DNA of 64,000 nt from Streptomyces lincolnensis (GCF_001685355.1 NZ_CP016438.1:1984001-2048000), one strand, 5' to 3'; shown: positions 31,923 through 42,232, counted from the first letter of the stretch. Numbers and translations are program-made. The notes: a model not told the origin generated them from the letters alone.

Positions 31923-32426
31923 ATGTCCAGCGAATACGCCAAACAGCTCGGGGCCAAGCTCCGGGCCATCCGCACCCAGCAGGGCCTTTCCCTCCACGGT
32001 GTCGAGGAGAAGTCCCAGGGACGCTGGAAGGCGGTTGTGGTCGGGTCGTACGAGCGCGGTGACCGCGCCGTGACCGTGCAGCGCCTTGCCGAGCTGGCGG
32101 ATTTCTACGGGGTCCCCGTGCAGGAGCTGCTGCCGGGCACCACGCCGGGCGGTGCCGCCGAGCCGCCGCCGAAGCTGGTCCTCGACCTGGAGCGCCTGGC
32201 CCACGTGCCGGCCGAGAAGGCGGGCCCGCTCCAGCGCTACGCGGCCACGATCCAGTCGCAGCGCGGTGACTACAACGGCAAGGTGCTCTCGATCCGCCAG
32301 GACGACCTGCGCACCCTCGCCGTCATCTACGACCAGTCGCCCTCGGTCCTCACCGAGCAGCTGATCAGCTGGGGCGTGCTGGACGCGGACGCGCGCCGTG
32401 CGGTGGCGTCCCACGAGGAGAGCTGA
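31923..32426 (+). CDS. bldD: Developmental master regulator BldD
   Basis: The product is 167 aa from ATG at 31923 (MSSEYAKQLGAKLRAIRTQQ). An XRE-type HTH fills the first 70 residues. The C-terminal domain has the cyclic di-GMP signature R114-G-D116, eight residues, then R125-Q-D-D128. BldD dimerises around a tetrameric c-di-GMP and represses sporulation genes during vegetative growth. It is divergent from pyrR, sharing a 270-bp region. Upstream in-frame ATG codons exist, but the family N-terminus is at MSSEY. Confidence 0.99.
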   Translation: MSSEYAKQLGAKLRAIRTQQGLSLHGVEEKSQGRWKAVVVGSYERGDRAVTVQRLAELADFYGVPVQELLPGTTPGGAAEPPPKLVLDLERLAHVPAEKAGPLQRYAATIQSQRGDYNGKVLSIRQDDLRTLAVIYDQSPSVLTEQLISWGVLDADARRAVASHEES

Positions 32427-32453
32427 GCCGCTCCCCACCTCAGCAGAAACGTA

Positions 32454-32503
32454 CCGCCGGGGTGGCCGGAACCCATTGGGTTCCGGCCACCCCGGCGGTT
32501 TTT
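32454..32503. terminator. Strong terminator after bldD
   Basis: Two perfect 22-bp arms (32454-32475 and 32477-32498) with essentially no spacer are followed by TTTTT at 32499-32503, rare in this genome type. It starts 28 nt after the bldD stop and probably also stops leftward nusB transcripts. The remaining 32504-32675 holds no gene I can support. Confidence 0.92.
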
Positions 32504-32675
32504 GGTACGTGGCGCGAGTCGCCCCGTGCGGGACGCGCGGCGGTGTCGCCGACCGACTCCCCCACAGAGGCGTCACCGGCCGCACAGGGCCCCCTGGCGC
32601 CCGTCTGCCGCACCCACCGCGGCGCCGCGTCCCGGCGGCACCCGGCGGAGGTAGGACCCGTCCGGCGGACGGGTC

Positions 32676-33104
32676 CTAGTCGCGACGCAGCGAGGCCTTG
32701 AGGTCCTTGAGGCGGCCGAGCAGACCGTTGACGAACGAAGGGGACTCGTCCGTGGAGAACTCCTTCGCCAGTTGCACCATCTCGTCGAGTACGACGGCGT
32801 CGGGCGTCTCGTCCACCCAGATCAGCTCGTAGGCGCCCAGGCGCAGGATGTTGCGGTCGACGACAGGCATCCGGTCCAGCGTCCAGCCGACGGAGTACTG
32901 CGCGATGAGCTCGTCGATGCGCTTCGCGTGTACCGCGTAGCCCTCGACCAGTTGCATCGTGTACTCGCTGACCGGCGGCTGCCGGGTGTCCTCCCGGGAG
33001 AGCCGGATCCAGTCCGCGAGGACCGTCAGCACGTCGGCGTCGCGCTGGTCGCCCTCGAAGAGGATCTGGAAGGCACGCTTGCGGGCCGTGTTGCGGGCAG
33101 CCAC
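32676..33104 (-). CDS. nusB: Transcription antitermination factor NusB
   Basis: The product is 142 aa. The all-helical NusB fold is recognised by ARKRAFQILFEGDQRDADV, LVEGYAVHAKRIDELIAQYS, the signature WTLDRMPVVDRNILRLGAYE and LDEMVQLAKEFSTDESPSFVNGLL. It binds boxA RNA with NusE (S10) for rRNA antitermination. It follows efp after two nt. Confidence 0.97.
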   Translation of the reverse strand: MAARNTARKRAFQILFEGDQRDADVLTVLADWIRLSREDTRQPPVSEYTMQLVEGYAVHAKRIDELIAQYSVGWTLDRMPVVDRNILRLGAYELIWVDETPDAVVLDEMVQLAKEFSTDESPSFVNGLLGRLKDLKASLRRD

Positions 33105-33106
33105 GG

Positions 33107-33673
33107 TTAGCTGTTCACCCGGCCGAGGTAGTCGCTCGTGCGGGTGTCGACCTTGATCTTCTCACCGGTGGTGATGAAGAGCGGGACGTTGATCTGGTGA
33201 CCGGTCTCCAGGATGGCGGGCTTGGTGCCGCCGGTGGAGCGGTCGCCCTGGACGCCCGGCTCGGTCTCCTGCACGACGAGCTCGACGGCGGCCGGCAGCT
33301 CGACGAAGAGCACCTCGCCCTCGTGCTGCGCCACGGTGGCCGTGAAGCCCTCGATCAGGAAGTTGGCGGCGTCGCCGACGGCCTTGCGGTCGACCATGAG
33401 CTGGTCGTAGGTCTCCATGTCCATGAAGACGAAGTACTCGCCGTCCATGTAGGAGAACTGCATGTCGCGCTTGTCAATCGTGGCCGTTTCGACCTTGACG
33501 CCGGCGTTGAAGGTCTTGTCGACGACCTTGCCGGAGAGCACGTTCTTGAGCTTGGTGCGCACGAAGGCCGGGCCCTTGCCGGGCTTGACGTGCTGGAACT
33601 CGACGACGGACCACAGCTGGCCGCCATCGAGCTTGAGCACCAGGCCGTTCTTGAGGTCGTTCGTGGAAGCCAC
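33107..33673 (-). CDS. efp: Elongation factor P, PGKGP-loop type
   Basis: The product is 188 aa in three beta-barrel domains. It relieves ribosome stalling at polyproline. The tip loop of domain I reads [14 protein letters not shown] with Lys33 between glycines. This PGKGP loop belongs to the actinobacterial subfamily in which Corynebacterium EF-P was shown to work without lysine modification. No epmA/epmB or ymfI-like modification gene is present nearby. It has its own ATG and is followed by nusB; the M24 gene stop is 51 bp upstream. Confidence 0.98.
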   Translation of the reverse strand: MASTNDLKNGLVLKLDGGQLWSVVEFQHVKPGKGPAFVRTKLKNVLSGKVVDKTFNAGVKVETATIDKRDMQFSYMDGEYFVFMDMETYDQLMVDRKAVGDAANFLIEGFTATVAQHEGEVLFVELPAAVELVVQETEPGVQGDRSTGGTKPAILETGHQINVPLFITTGEKIKVDTRTSDYLGRVNS

Positions 33674-33724
33674 GGTTGCGGAATCTCCTGGACTGACGTG
33701 GACGACCCCGGCGCACGCACCTGT

Positions 33725-34831
33725 CTAAAGGGCGAGCAGCTCCTTGGTCGTGATGGTGAGTAGCTCGGGTCCGCCGTCCGCCTCGGGGCGGACGACGAGC
33801 GTGTCATCGATCCGGACGCCGCCCCGGCCCGGGAGGTGGACCCCGGGTTCGACGGTGACCGGCACGCAAGCGTCCAGTTTACCCATGGCCGCGGGGGCCA
33901 ACTGCGGGTCCTCCTCGATTTCGAGCCCCACACCGTGCCCCGTCAGTGCCACAAGGCCCTCCCCGTACCCGGCGGAGTCCAGTACCTGACGGGCCGCGCG
34001 GTCCACGTCGCGGTAGGCGACGCCGGGTGCCAGCGCCTCGCGCCCGGCCCGCTGGGCAGCGAAGACGAGGTCGTACAGCTCGATCTGCCAGTCCGCCGGG
34101 GACGTACCGATGACGAAGGTACGGCCGATCTCGCAGCGGTAGCCGCGGTAGGTGGCGCCGAGGCAGACGGAAAGGAAGTCACCCTCCTCGACCCGGCGGT
34201 CGGTGGGCCGGTGGGCCCGCTTGCCGGAGTTCGGGCCGGTGGCCACGGAGGTGGCGAAGGCGGGGCCGTCCGCGCCGTGGTCGACGAGGCGGCGCTCCAG
34301 CTCCAGGGCGAGGTGGCGTTCCGTGCGGCCCACGAGGATGGATTCGAGCAGCTCGCCCAGGGCCTGGTCGGCGATCTCGGCGCCGATGCGGAGGCAGGAG
34401 ATCTCCTCCTCGTCCTTGACCACCCTGAGCTGTTCGACGGCGCCGCCCAGGTCGGCGAGGCGCAGCCGGGGAGCGACGGAGGCGAGGGCGCGGTGCCGGG
34501 TCACGGTGAGGTGGTGTTCCTCCACGGCCAGGGCGTCGGCGCCCTGCGCGGCGGCCAGGTCGGCCGCGGCGACGGCCGGATCGCCGGCGGGCTCGGCCAG
34601 GATGTGCAGCGCCAGTGTGTCGTCGGGGCGCCACGGGGAGGCCCGGTCGTCCGGGGGGCCGGCGCAGACCAGCAGGTCCTGGCGGCGGCCGAGCAGGAGG
34701 ACCGCGTCCTGCGGGGCCGCGCCCGCGAGGTAGCGGACGTTGGCGGGACGGGTCACGACCGCTGCCGCGCTGCCGGCCGCGTGACAGCGTTCCCGGAGAC
34801 GGTCTCGGCGGGCTGCGTACACCTCTGACAT
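33725..34831 (-). CDS. M24-family (aminopeptidase P-like) protein with substituted metal ligands
   Basis: The product is 368 aa: a creatinase-like N-terminal lobe (1-130) and a pita-bread M24 domain (140-368). The position next to efp is the classical place of pepQ/pepP. In M24 enzymes five residues bind two metals (Asp, Asp, His, Glu, Glu). Here the first Asp is Cys223 (FLSVCLGATYRGY), the second is Glu234 (RCEIGRTF), His299 (TGHGVGLEIEEDP) and Glu328 (VTVEPGVHLPG) are kept, and the last Glu is Asp342 (GVRIDDTLVV). The fold is intact, so it may be a pseudo-peptidase or use a different metal site. Calling it an active Xaa-Pro aminopeptidase would be unsafe. Confidence 0.85.
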   Translation of the reverse strand: MSEVYAARRDRLRERCHAAGSAAAVVTRPANVRYLAGAAPQDAVLLLGRRQDLLVCAGPPDDRASPWRPDDTLALHILAEPAGDPAVAAADLAAAQGADALAVEEHHLTVTRHRALASVAPRLRLADLGGAVEQLRVVKDEEEISCLRIGAEIADQALGELLESILVGRTERHLALELERRLVDHGADGPAFATSVATGPNSGKRAHRPTDRRVEEGDFLSVCLGATYRGYRCEIGRTFVIGTSPADWQIELYDLVFAAQRAGREALAPGVAYRDVDRAARQVLDSAGYGEGLVALTGHGVGLEIEEDPQLAPAAMGKLDACVPVTVEPGVHLPGRGGVRIDDTLVVRPEADGGPELLTITTKELLAL

Positions 34832-34925
34832 GAGATGAGCGTAGGAGCTCCGCAGGTGAGGCGCGTGTTGAGAGAGGCCGAGTGGGGGCGGTACCGCTCG
34901 GGGCGCGGGGCTCCCGTCGCCTCGG

Positions 34926-35783
34926 CTACCAGTTCGGTGGGCTCGCTATCGACCGTGCCAGGACGTCGTCCAGGATCTGCGCGGTCTGGGGCACGTCCAT
35001 CTGGGAGTTGTCGATGATGGGGAGACCGGAGCCGTACCAGCCGGCCATGCGGCCGTGGATGCGGGCGACCTCTTCGTCGGTGAGACGGCGGTTGCCGGAG
35101 CGTTCGGCGTTGCGCTCCAGGACGATCTCCAGGCCGGGGAGGAGGACGACCGGGAGGAGGCCCGGGCCGACGTGGCGCTTCCAGCCGCCGAGGCCGACGA
35201 CCGGGCGGTCGGGGAAGACGGCGTCGTCGAGGATGCAGGAGATGCCGTTGGCCAGGAAGTTGCGCGCGGCGAAGCCGCAGGTGCGGCGGGCGAGGCGGTA
35301 CTGGGCCTCGGAGTGGTCGTTCCACCCGGACTGGGGGTCGGCGAAGCCCGAGCGGACCCATTCGCGCACGTCGTCGAGGCTGATGTGGGCGGTGGGGACC
35401 CGGCGGTGGTCCGCCCAGTACTTGGCGACGCTGGTCTTGCCGGCACCCGCGGGGCCGATGAGCAGGACCGCGAGGGTGGTGGCGGCCGGATCGGGGGACG
35501 CTGTCGCGGGCGGTGCGCTGGGGACGCCGACCGGACCGCCGGGCGGCAGCGGGACGTGCCCTGTGGTGTCCGGAGCCGGGGGTGCGGGGGCGGGCGGCGG
35601 AGCGGGGGCCGCGGGTGCTCCGGTGAAGCCCGGGGCGGGAGGCGGCGGGGGCACGGGGGCCGGTCCCTGGTGTGTGCCCGGGTGATGCGGACCCGGGTGG
35701 TGTGCGGCCGGCGACCAGCCGGTGGCCGGTCCGTGCCCCGGCTGATGGGGCGGCGGCAGCGGAGAACCCACTGCGTGCTGCAT
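34926..35783 (-). CDS. P-loop kinase-like ATPase with proline-rich N-terminus
   Basis: The product is 285 aa. The first 95 residues are Pro/Ala/Gly/His-rich low complexity, likely disordered. A P-loop NTPase follows: Walker A GPAGAGKTSVAKYW near 110-123, then HISLDDVREWV, ILDDAVFPDRPVVG (Walker B-like), and a LID-like LERNAERSGNRRLTDEEV. The pattern is that of small nucleotide or antibiotic kinases (zeta toxin, chloramphenicol phosphotransferase and polynucleotide kinase types). Its substrate is not known. It lies between aroB and the M24 gene on the same strand, after a terminator-like hairpin. Confidence 0.75.
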   Translation of the reverse strand: MQHAVGSPLPPPHQPGHGPATGWSPAAHHPGPHHPGTHQGPAPVPPPPPAPGFTGAPAAPAPPPAPAPPAPDTTGHVPLPPGGPVGVPSAPPATASPDPAATTLAVLLIGPAGAGKTSVAKYWADHRRVPTAHISLDDVREWVRSGFADPQSGWNDHSEAQYRLARRTCGFAARNFLANGISCILDDAVFPDRPVVGLGGWKRHVGPGLLPVVLLPGLEIVLERNAERSGNRRLTDEEVARIHGRMAGWYGSGLPIIDNSQMDVPQTAQILDDVLARSIASPPNW

Positions 35784-35856
35784 CCGGTGCCACTCCGTCT
35801 CGTACAGGCGATGGGCGCTGACAACGGGAAACGTACCCCGCTCGTTACCGAACGGT

Positions 35857-35897
35857 ACCGCCCCCGGCCGTCATTTGGTGAAACGGCCGAGGGCGGT
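35857..35897 (-). terminator. Hairpin downstream of aroB
   Basis: 15-bp stem with one mismatch (35857-35871 with 35883-35897) and 11-nt loop, about 50 nt after the aroB stop; it probably ends the aro transcript. Confidence 0.6.
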
Positions 35898-35948
35898 CCG
35901 AAGTGCCCAACCCGCAGGGCGAATCGGGCGGAAGCCGCACCTCGGGAT

Positions 35949-37548
<1,600 letters not shown>

Positions 37549-37552
<4 letters not shown>

Positions 37553-38733
37553 CGGATGGCCAGGTTCTCGAGGTACGACCGGACGTTCCGGCGGGTCTCG
37601 GGAACCGAGTCGCCACCGAACTTCTCCGCCACCGCGTCCGCGAGGACCAGGGCGACCATGGCCTCGGCGACGATGCCCGCGGCGGGCACCGCGGAGACGT
37701 CGGAGCGCTGGTGGTGGGCCTGGGTGGCCTCACCGGTGGTGACGTCCACGGTCTGCAGGGCGCGCGGGACGGTCGCGATCGGCTTCATCGCGGCACGTAC
37801 GCGCAGCAGTTCGCCCGTGCTCAGACCGCCCTCGGTGCCGCCGGAGCGGCCGGAGACGCGGCGGATGCCCTCGGGGGTGTTGACGATCTCGTCGTGCGCC
37901 TTGGAACCGGGCACCCGCGCCAGCTCGAAACCGTCCCCGAGCTCGACGCCCTTGATGGCCTGGATACCCATGAGCGCACCGGCCAGGCGGGCGTCCAGCT
38001 TGCGGTCCCAGTGCACATGCGAGCCGAGGCCCACCGGGACGCCGTAGGCCAGGATCTCGACCACGCCGCCCAGGGTGTCACCGTCCTTGTGGGCCTGGTC
38101 GACTTCGGCCACCATCGCCTTCGACGTGTCCGCATCCAGGCAGCGCAGCGGGTCGGCGTCCAGCTTCTCGACGTCGGCCGGGGTCGGGTACACCCCCTGC
38201 GGGGCCTTCACGGAGCACAGCTCCACGACATGGCTGACGATCTCGATGCCGGCCGTCTCCTTGAGGTACGACCGGGCCACCGCGCCCAGCGCCACACGCG
38301 CCGCGGTCTCGCGGGCGGAGGCGCGCTCCAGGATCGGGCGGGCCTCGTCGAAGCCGTACTTCTGCATGCCCGCGAGGTCGGCGTGGCCGGGGCGCGGGCG
38401 GGTCAGCGGGGCATTGCGGGCCAGGCCCGCCAGGATCTCCGGGTCGACCGGGTCGGCCGCCATCACCTGATCCCACTTGGGCCACTCCGTGTTGCCCACC
38501 ATCACCGCGACCGGCGAACCCAGCGTCAGACCATGCCGCACACCGCCGAGGAAGGTGACCTCGTCGCGCTCGAACTTCATCCGCGCACCGCGCCCATAAC
38601 CGAGCCGGCGCCGGGCCAGATGGTCCGCCACCATCTCCGTGGTGATCGGCACGCCGGCCGGAAGGCCCTCCAGCGTCGCCACGAGTGCGGGACCGTGGGA
38701 CTCCCCCGCGGTCAGCCAGCGCAACCTGCTCAA
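37549..38733 (-). CDS. aroC: Chorismate synthase
   Basis: The product is 394 aa. It converts EPSP to chorismate using reduced [23 protein letters not shown] opens the protein; [29 protein letters not shown] and [16 protein letters not shown] are the FMN and substrate signatures with the two catalytic His (H in GESHG and RPGHAD). The C-terminal [15 protein letters not shown] and [17 protein letters not shown] complete the family pattern. A 173-bp gap precedes it (aroE is upstream), so a separate promoter is likely. Confidence 0.98.
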
Positions 38734-38770
38734 CGGTGCTCCTCAGTGCTCGCGCCCTCGTACTGCCCTG

Positions 38771-38871
38771 CGTACGCGCGTCCTCGCGTACGGCAACGGC
38801 GCGACCAGGTGCGCGGCCCCGGCCCGCCACCTACGATCCTCCCACGTCCGGCGGTCGAGGCAGGCCGCCGG
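38771..38871. promoter_or_regulatory. Two inverted repeats in the aroE-aroC gap
   Basis: CGTACGCG (38771-38778) and CGCGTACG (38785-38792) form a perfect 8-bp dyad 38-59 bp upstream of the aroC start, a possible operator. CCGGCGG (38848-38854) and CCGCCGG (38865-38871) form a hairpin 36 nt after the aroE stop, a possible weak terminator. Both are inference from symmetry only. Confidence 0.35.
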
Positions 38872-38906
38872 TCCAGCAGACGGACGCGGCGGTGGAAGCG
38901 CGCGGC

Positions 38907-39758
38907 TCAGCGAGCGGCCAGCGCCTGCTCCCCCGCCTTCCGCATGGCACCGACCGGCGCCGGAGTCCGCCCCGTCATCTGCTCCACCTGAAGCACGGCC
39001 TGGTGGACGAGCAGATCAAGTCCGCTGACCACGGCGCCGCCGTACGCCGACCAGCGGGCCGCCAGTGCGGTCGGCCAGGGGTCGTAGAGCACGTCGAACA
39101 GAGTGGCGGGCCGTTCCGGTACGAGGGAGGACAGCGCGTCGGTGGCACCGGCCGGGGTGGTGGCGACGACGAGCGGGGCGCGCAGGGCCTCGGCGGCGTC
39201 CGCCCAGTCGGCGGTGCGCACGTCCATGTCGAGCCGCTCGCCCCACTGCCGCATCTCGGCGGCGCGGGCCTCGCTGCGGACGTACACGACGACTTCGCCG
39301 GTGCAGATCCGGGCCAGCGCGGCCAGGGCGGAGGAGGCGGTGGCGCCGGCTCCGAGGACGGCCGCCGAGTCGACCTGCTCGATGCCGTGTTCCCGCAGGG
39401 CGGCGACCATGCCGGGGATGTCGGTGTTGTCGCCGACGCGGCGGCCGTCCTCCGTGAACACCACGGTGTTGACCGCCTCGACCGAGGCCGCCGTCTCGGT
39501 GATCTCGTCCAGCAGCGGGATGACGGCCCGCTTCAGTGGCATGGTCACCGACAGCCCGGCCCACTGCGGTCCGAGGTCCGCGAAGAACCCCGGCAGGGCC
39601 GCCTCGTCGACCTCGAAGCGGTCGTACGACCAGTCCGTGAGGCCCAGCTCCTCGTAGGCGGCGCGGTGCAGCACCGGCGAGAGGGAGTGGGCGATGGGCT
39701 TGCCCAGCACCGCGGCCCGAATTTCACGGACATTCCCGGACATCATCACACCATTCAC
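38907..39758 (-). CDS. aroE: Shikimate dehydrogenase family protein
   Basis: The product is 283 aa from GTG at 39758, which has GGAG at 7-nt spacing; ATG codons at 39746 and 39743 are alternatives. It reduces 3-dehydroshikimate with NADPH. The substrate site is GKPIAHSLSPVLHRAAYEEL (Ser/Ser) and LSVTMPLKRAVIPLLDE with the catalytic Lys; Asn/Asp contacts are in EAVNTVVF and GDNTDIPGMVAAL. The cofactor loop is AAVLGAGATASSALAAL, and GLDLLVHQAVLQVEQMTG ends it. Usually followed upstream by mltG; here a foreign-looking secreted-protein gene lies between. Confidence 0.95.
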   Translation of the reverse strand: MNGVMMSGNVREIRAAVLGKPIAHSLSPVLHRAAYEELGLTDWSYDRFEVDEAALPGFFADLGPQWAGLSVTMPLKRAVIPLLDEITETAASVEAVNTVVFTEDGRRVGDNTDIPGMVAALREHGIEQVDSAAVLGAGATASSALAALARICTGEVVVYVRSEARAAEMRQWGERLDMDVRTADWADAAEALRAPLVVATTPAGATDALSSLVPERPATLFDVLYDPWPTALAARWSAYGGAVVSGLDLLVHQAVLQVEQMTGRTPAPVGAMRKAGEQALAAR

Positions 39759-39899
39759 TGCGCTTCTCCGACCGGCTCAAGGTACCCCACCGGGCCAGGC
39801 GTGATGCCGCCAACATCATCCCCGCCTCTTGTGACGTCCACCCACCGCGTATGTCATGACCATGCATACGAATCCGCGACGACACGAGGTGAACAACAG

Positions 39900-40313
39900 A
39901 TGCGCAGAAGCATGGCGGCACTCGGCACCGGCCTGGCATTCGCGCTGGCCTTCAGCGCCTCCGGGCCGGCGCAGGCCTCCACGAAGCCCGACGGTCTCAT
40001 CGAGTGCTACACCGACGGCGCCTACGGCTCTCTGTTCTGGGACGGCTTCAAGGTCGGAACCACCGGTGAGGTGAACATCAGCCTGGGCCTCAGCGACATC
40101 GCGTCCGACGGCCACCACCCCGAGATCCGACTGGTCACCGAGTACTACAGCGGCGACAAGCACTACTGGCCGTGGCGCGCCTACTACGACGGATCCGGCT
40201 CGGGTTACACCTGGCACACCTACGCCAAGGACTCGGACGGTATGTACGAGATCGGCGTCCAGGTCGCCAACTTCGAGGGCAACAGGCTGCTGAACAGCAA
40301 GACCTGCTGGTAG
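39900..40313 (+). CDS. Small secreted protein, unknown function
   Basis: The product is 137 aa with a strong GAGGTGA site eight nt before the ATG. A Sec signal peptide (MRRSMAALGTGLAFALAFSA, cleavage after AQA near residue 27) is followed by a 110-residue mature domain rich in Tyr, Trp, Gly and Asp. It has only two cysteines, one near the mature N-terminus (LIECYTDG) and one at the very end (SKTCW), probably a disulphide. I recognise no family; a compact beta-sandwich is likely from the alternating pattern. It is the only plus-strand gene between 32.4 and 46.3 kb, inserted between aroE and mltG, and has its own terminator. Confidence 0.8.
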   Translation: MRRSMAALGTGLAFALAFSASGPAQASTKPDGLIECYTDGAYGSLFWDGFKVGTTGEVNISLGLSDIASDGHHPEIRLVTEYYSGDKHYWPWRAYYDGSGSGYTWHTYAKDSDGMYEIGVQVANFEGNRLLNSKTCW

Positions 40314-40324
40314 GAGACGCCGAC

Positions 40325-40370
40325 GACCACGGGAGGGCCCAGGGCACCCGCCCCGGATCCTCCCGTGGTC
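40325..40370. terminator. Terminator shared by the secreted-protein gene and mltG
   Basis: 12-bp perfect stem (40325-40336 with 40359-40370), 22-nt loop, 11 nt after the secreted-protein stop and touching the mltG stop codon; probably bidirectional. Confidence 0.7.
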
Positions 40371-42111
40371 AGCCGTTGTTCCTCGACGCGTTGAACTCCT
40401 GCACGAGCTTGTCGTGCTCGGCGAGCGTCTTGGTGAACTTGCTGGTCTTGCCGTCCAGGGAGATGAAGTAGTACCAGCCGTCGCTCGTCGGGTTGAGCGC
40501 ACCCTTGAGCGCGTCCTCGCCGGGGTTGTCGATCGGGCCGGGCGGCAGGCCTTTGTAGAAGTACGTGTTGTAGCGGTTGTCGTACTGGCGCAGTTCGGCG
40601 ATGGTCAGGTCGATCTTGCTCTGGTTCTTGATGTAGTTGTACGTGGAGTCGAACTCCAGCATGCCGTTGGTCTGCGGGTTTCCGGGCTTGAGCCGGTTGT
40701 AGACGACCTCGGCCATCTTGCGGAAGTCGTCGTGGCTGGTGCCCTCGGCCTGCGCCAGGCTGGCCACGGTGAGCAGTTGCCAGGGCCCGTCGAGACCCAG
40801 GTTCTCGGCCTTCTTCTCCAGGCCGAGCTCCTCGTACTTCGCGGTCGCCCGGGAGACCATGTCCTTCAGGACGCTCTCCGGCTTCTCGCCCTTGCTGGCC
40901 GCGTAGGCGGAGGGGTAGAGGAATCCTTCCAGCGGGTCCTTCAGGTTGGGCTGGTCGAGCGCCCAGTCGGGCAGCCCCAGGTCCTTGTACTTCTCCTTCG
41001 CGGCCTTCGCCGTCGTGCCCTTCGCCAGTTCGAGGCGCTTGTCGATCTCCGCGTAGACCGCAGAGTTGCGCTGGCCCTCACTGACGATCAGGTTGTTCTG
41101 GCTCTTCGGGTCGAGCATCAGCTCCACCGCGCTCTCGGCGGACATCTCCTTGTTCAGCAGATACGAGCCGGCCTGGATCTTGGCCGACTCGTTGTTCTGC
41201 GCGAACGCGGACACGAAGGCGTCGACGCTCTTGACGACCCCCGCCGCCTTGAGCAGCCGCCCGATCTCGGCACCACCCGCGCCCGTCGGCACCGAGACGG
41301 GCACCGTCTCGCCGGTGCCGTCGCCCGCGAAGTCCGGCGCCGAGCCGAAACGATTTTGGTAGAACTGGTAGCCGAAGTAGCCGACCCCGCCCACACCGCC
41401 GGCGAAGATCACGGTCAGCACCAGGCAGGCGCATCCGCTGCGCCGCTTCTTCGGTTTCTTGCCGCCACGACCGCGGGGGGCGTCACGGTCGTCCCGGGGG
41501 TCGTCCGTGTCGTCATCGTCGTCGGCGCCCGAGAAGAAGGCGTGTTCGCCCTGGTCGGGTCCGGGATCCCAGTCGGTCCGCGGCGGTTCCGGCTCGGCCT
41601 GCCGACGGCTGGGCGGCTCCGGGGGCGGGTAGGCGTCCGGGGTGCCGTAGTAGTCGGGCTGGTCACCGCCGTACGACGCGTTCTGCTGGCCGTACGGGTC
41701 CGACGGGTCGGTGTACTGGACATGCGTGCCCGAGCCCCAGGTGCCGTTGTCGTACTGCTGCTGGGGCTGGGCCGCGTACTGCTGGTCGTACTGTTGCTGG
41801 TCGTACTGCTGACCGTTGTGCTGCTGACCGTTGTACTGCTGCTGGTACTGCTGCTCGCCGTACTGCTGCTGGTACTGCTGGTGCGGGTCGTGCTGCTGCG
41901 CCTGACCGTAGGCGGCCTGCTGGCCGTCACCCCAGCCACCGTTGTCGTACTGCGGCTGCTGCGGCTGCTCCGGATAGTGCTGCGGCTGGCCGCCGTAGGG
42001 CGACTGCTGGCCCTCCTGGGCCTGCTGTCCGCCCCATCCGCCGTCCCCGTACAACGGGTCCTCCGGATGCCACGGTTCGGAGCCTTGGCCCCGGCCATAC
42101 TCAGTCATCAA
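40369..42111 (-). CDS. mltG: Endolytic murein transglycosylase MltG with long Gln/Tyr-rich cytoplasmic tail
   Basis: The product is 580 aa. Residues 1-220 are cytoplasmic low-complexity sequence: Gln, Tyr and Gly rich, with many QQY repeats between about 70 and 125, then Pro/Asp/Glu-rich and a basic RGGKKPKKRR stretch. A single membrane helix follows (CLVLTVIFAGGVGGVGYFGY), then the extracellular LysM-like and YceG catalytic domains. The catalytic Glu region is LLTVASLAQAEGTSHDDFRK followed by VVYNRLKPG, and SLDGKTSKFTKTLAEHDK near the end is typical. The enzyme cuts nascent glycan strands and affects their length. ruvX and alaS lie upstream on the same strand. Confidence 0.93.
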   Translation of the reverse strand: MMTEYGRGQGSEPWHPEDPLYGDGGWGGQQAQEGQQSPYGGQPQHYPEQPQQPQYDNGGWGDGQQAAYGQAQQHDPHQQYQQQYGEQQYQQQYNGQQHNGQQYDQQQYDQQYAAQPQQQYDNGTWGSGTHVQYTDPSDPYGQQNASYGGDQPDYYGTPDAYPPPEPPSRRQAEPEPPRTDWDPGPDQGEHAFFSGADDDDDTDDPRDDRDAPRGRGGKKPKKRRSGCACLVLTVIFAGGVGGVGYFGYQFYQNRFGSAPDFAGDGTGETVPVSVPTGAGGAEIGRLLKAAGVVKSVDAFVSAFAQNNESAKIQAGSYLLNKEMSAESAVELMLDPKSQNNLIVSEGQRNSAVYAEIDKRLELAKGTTAKAAKEKYKDLGLPDWALDQPNLKDPLEGFLYPSAYAASKGEKPESVLKDMVSRATAKYEELGLEKKAENLGLDGPWQLLTVASLAQAEGTSHDDFRKMAEVVYNRLKPGNPQTNGMLEFDSTYNYIKNQSKIDLTIAELRQYDNRYNTYFYKGLPPGPIDNPGEDALKGALNPTSDGWYYFISLDGKTSKFTKTLAEHDKLVQEFNASRNNG

Positions 42112-42232
42112 ACCCCTAGAGCCGCGAGGGGGGCGGCTGCCCGCTACACGGCCTGGGCACCGTCCCGCCTCTCTTTGTGCAGCAGCTGTTCGAATGCCGC
42201 CACATCGCGCGCGGAACGTTACCGTATCGCGA

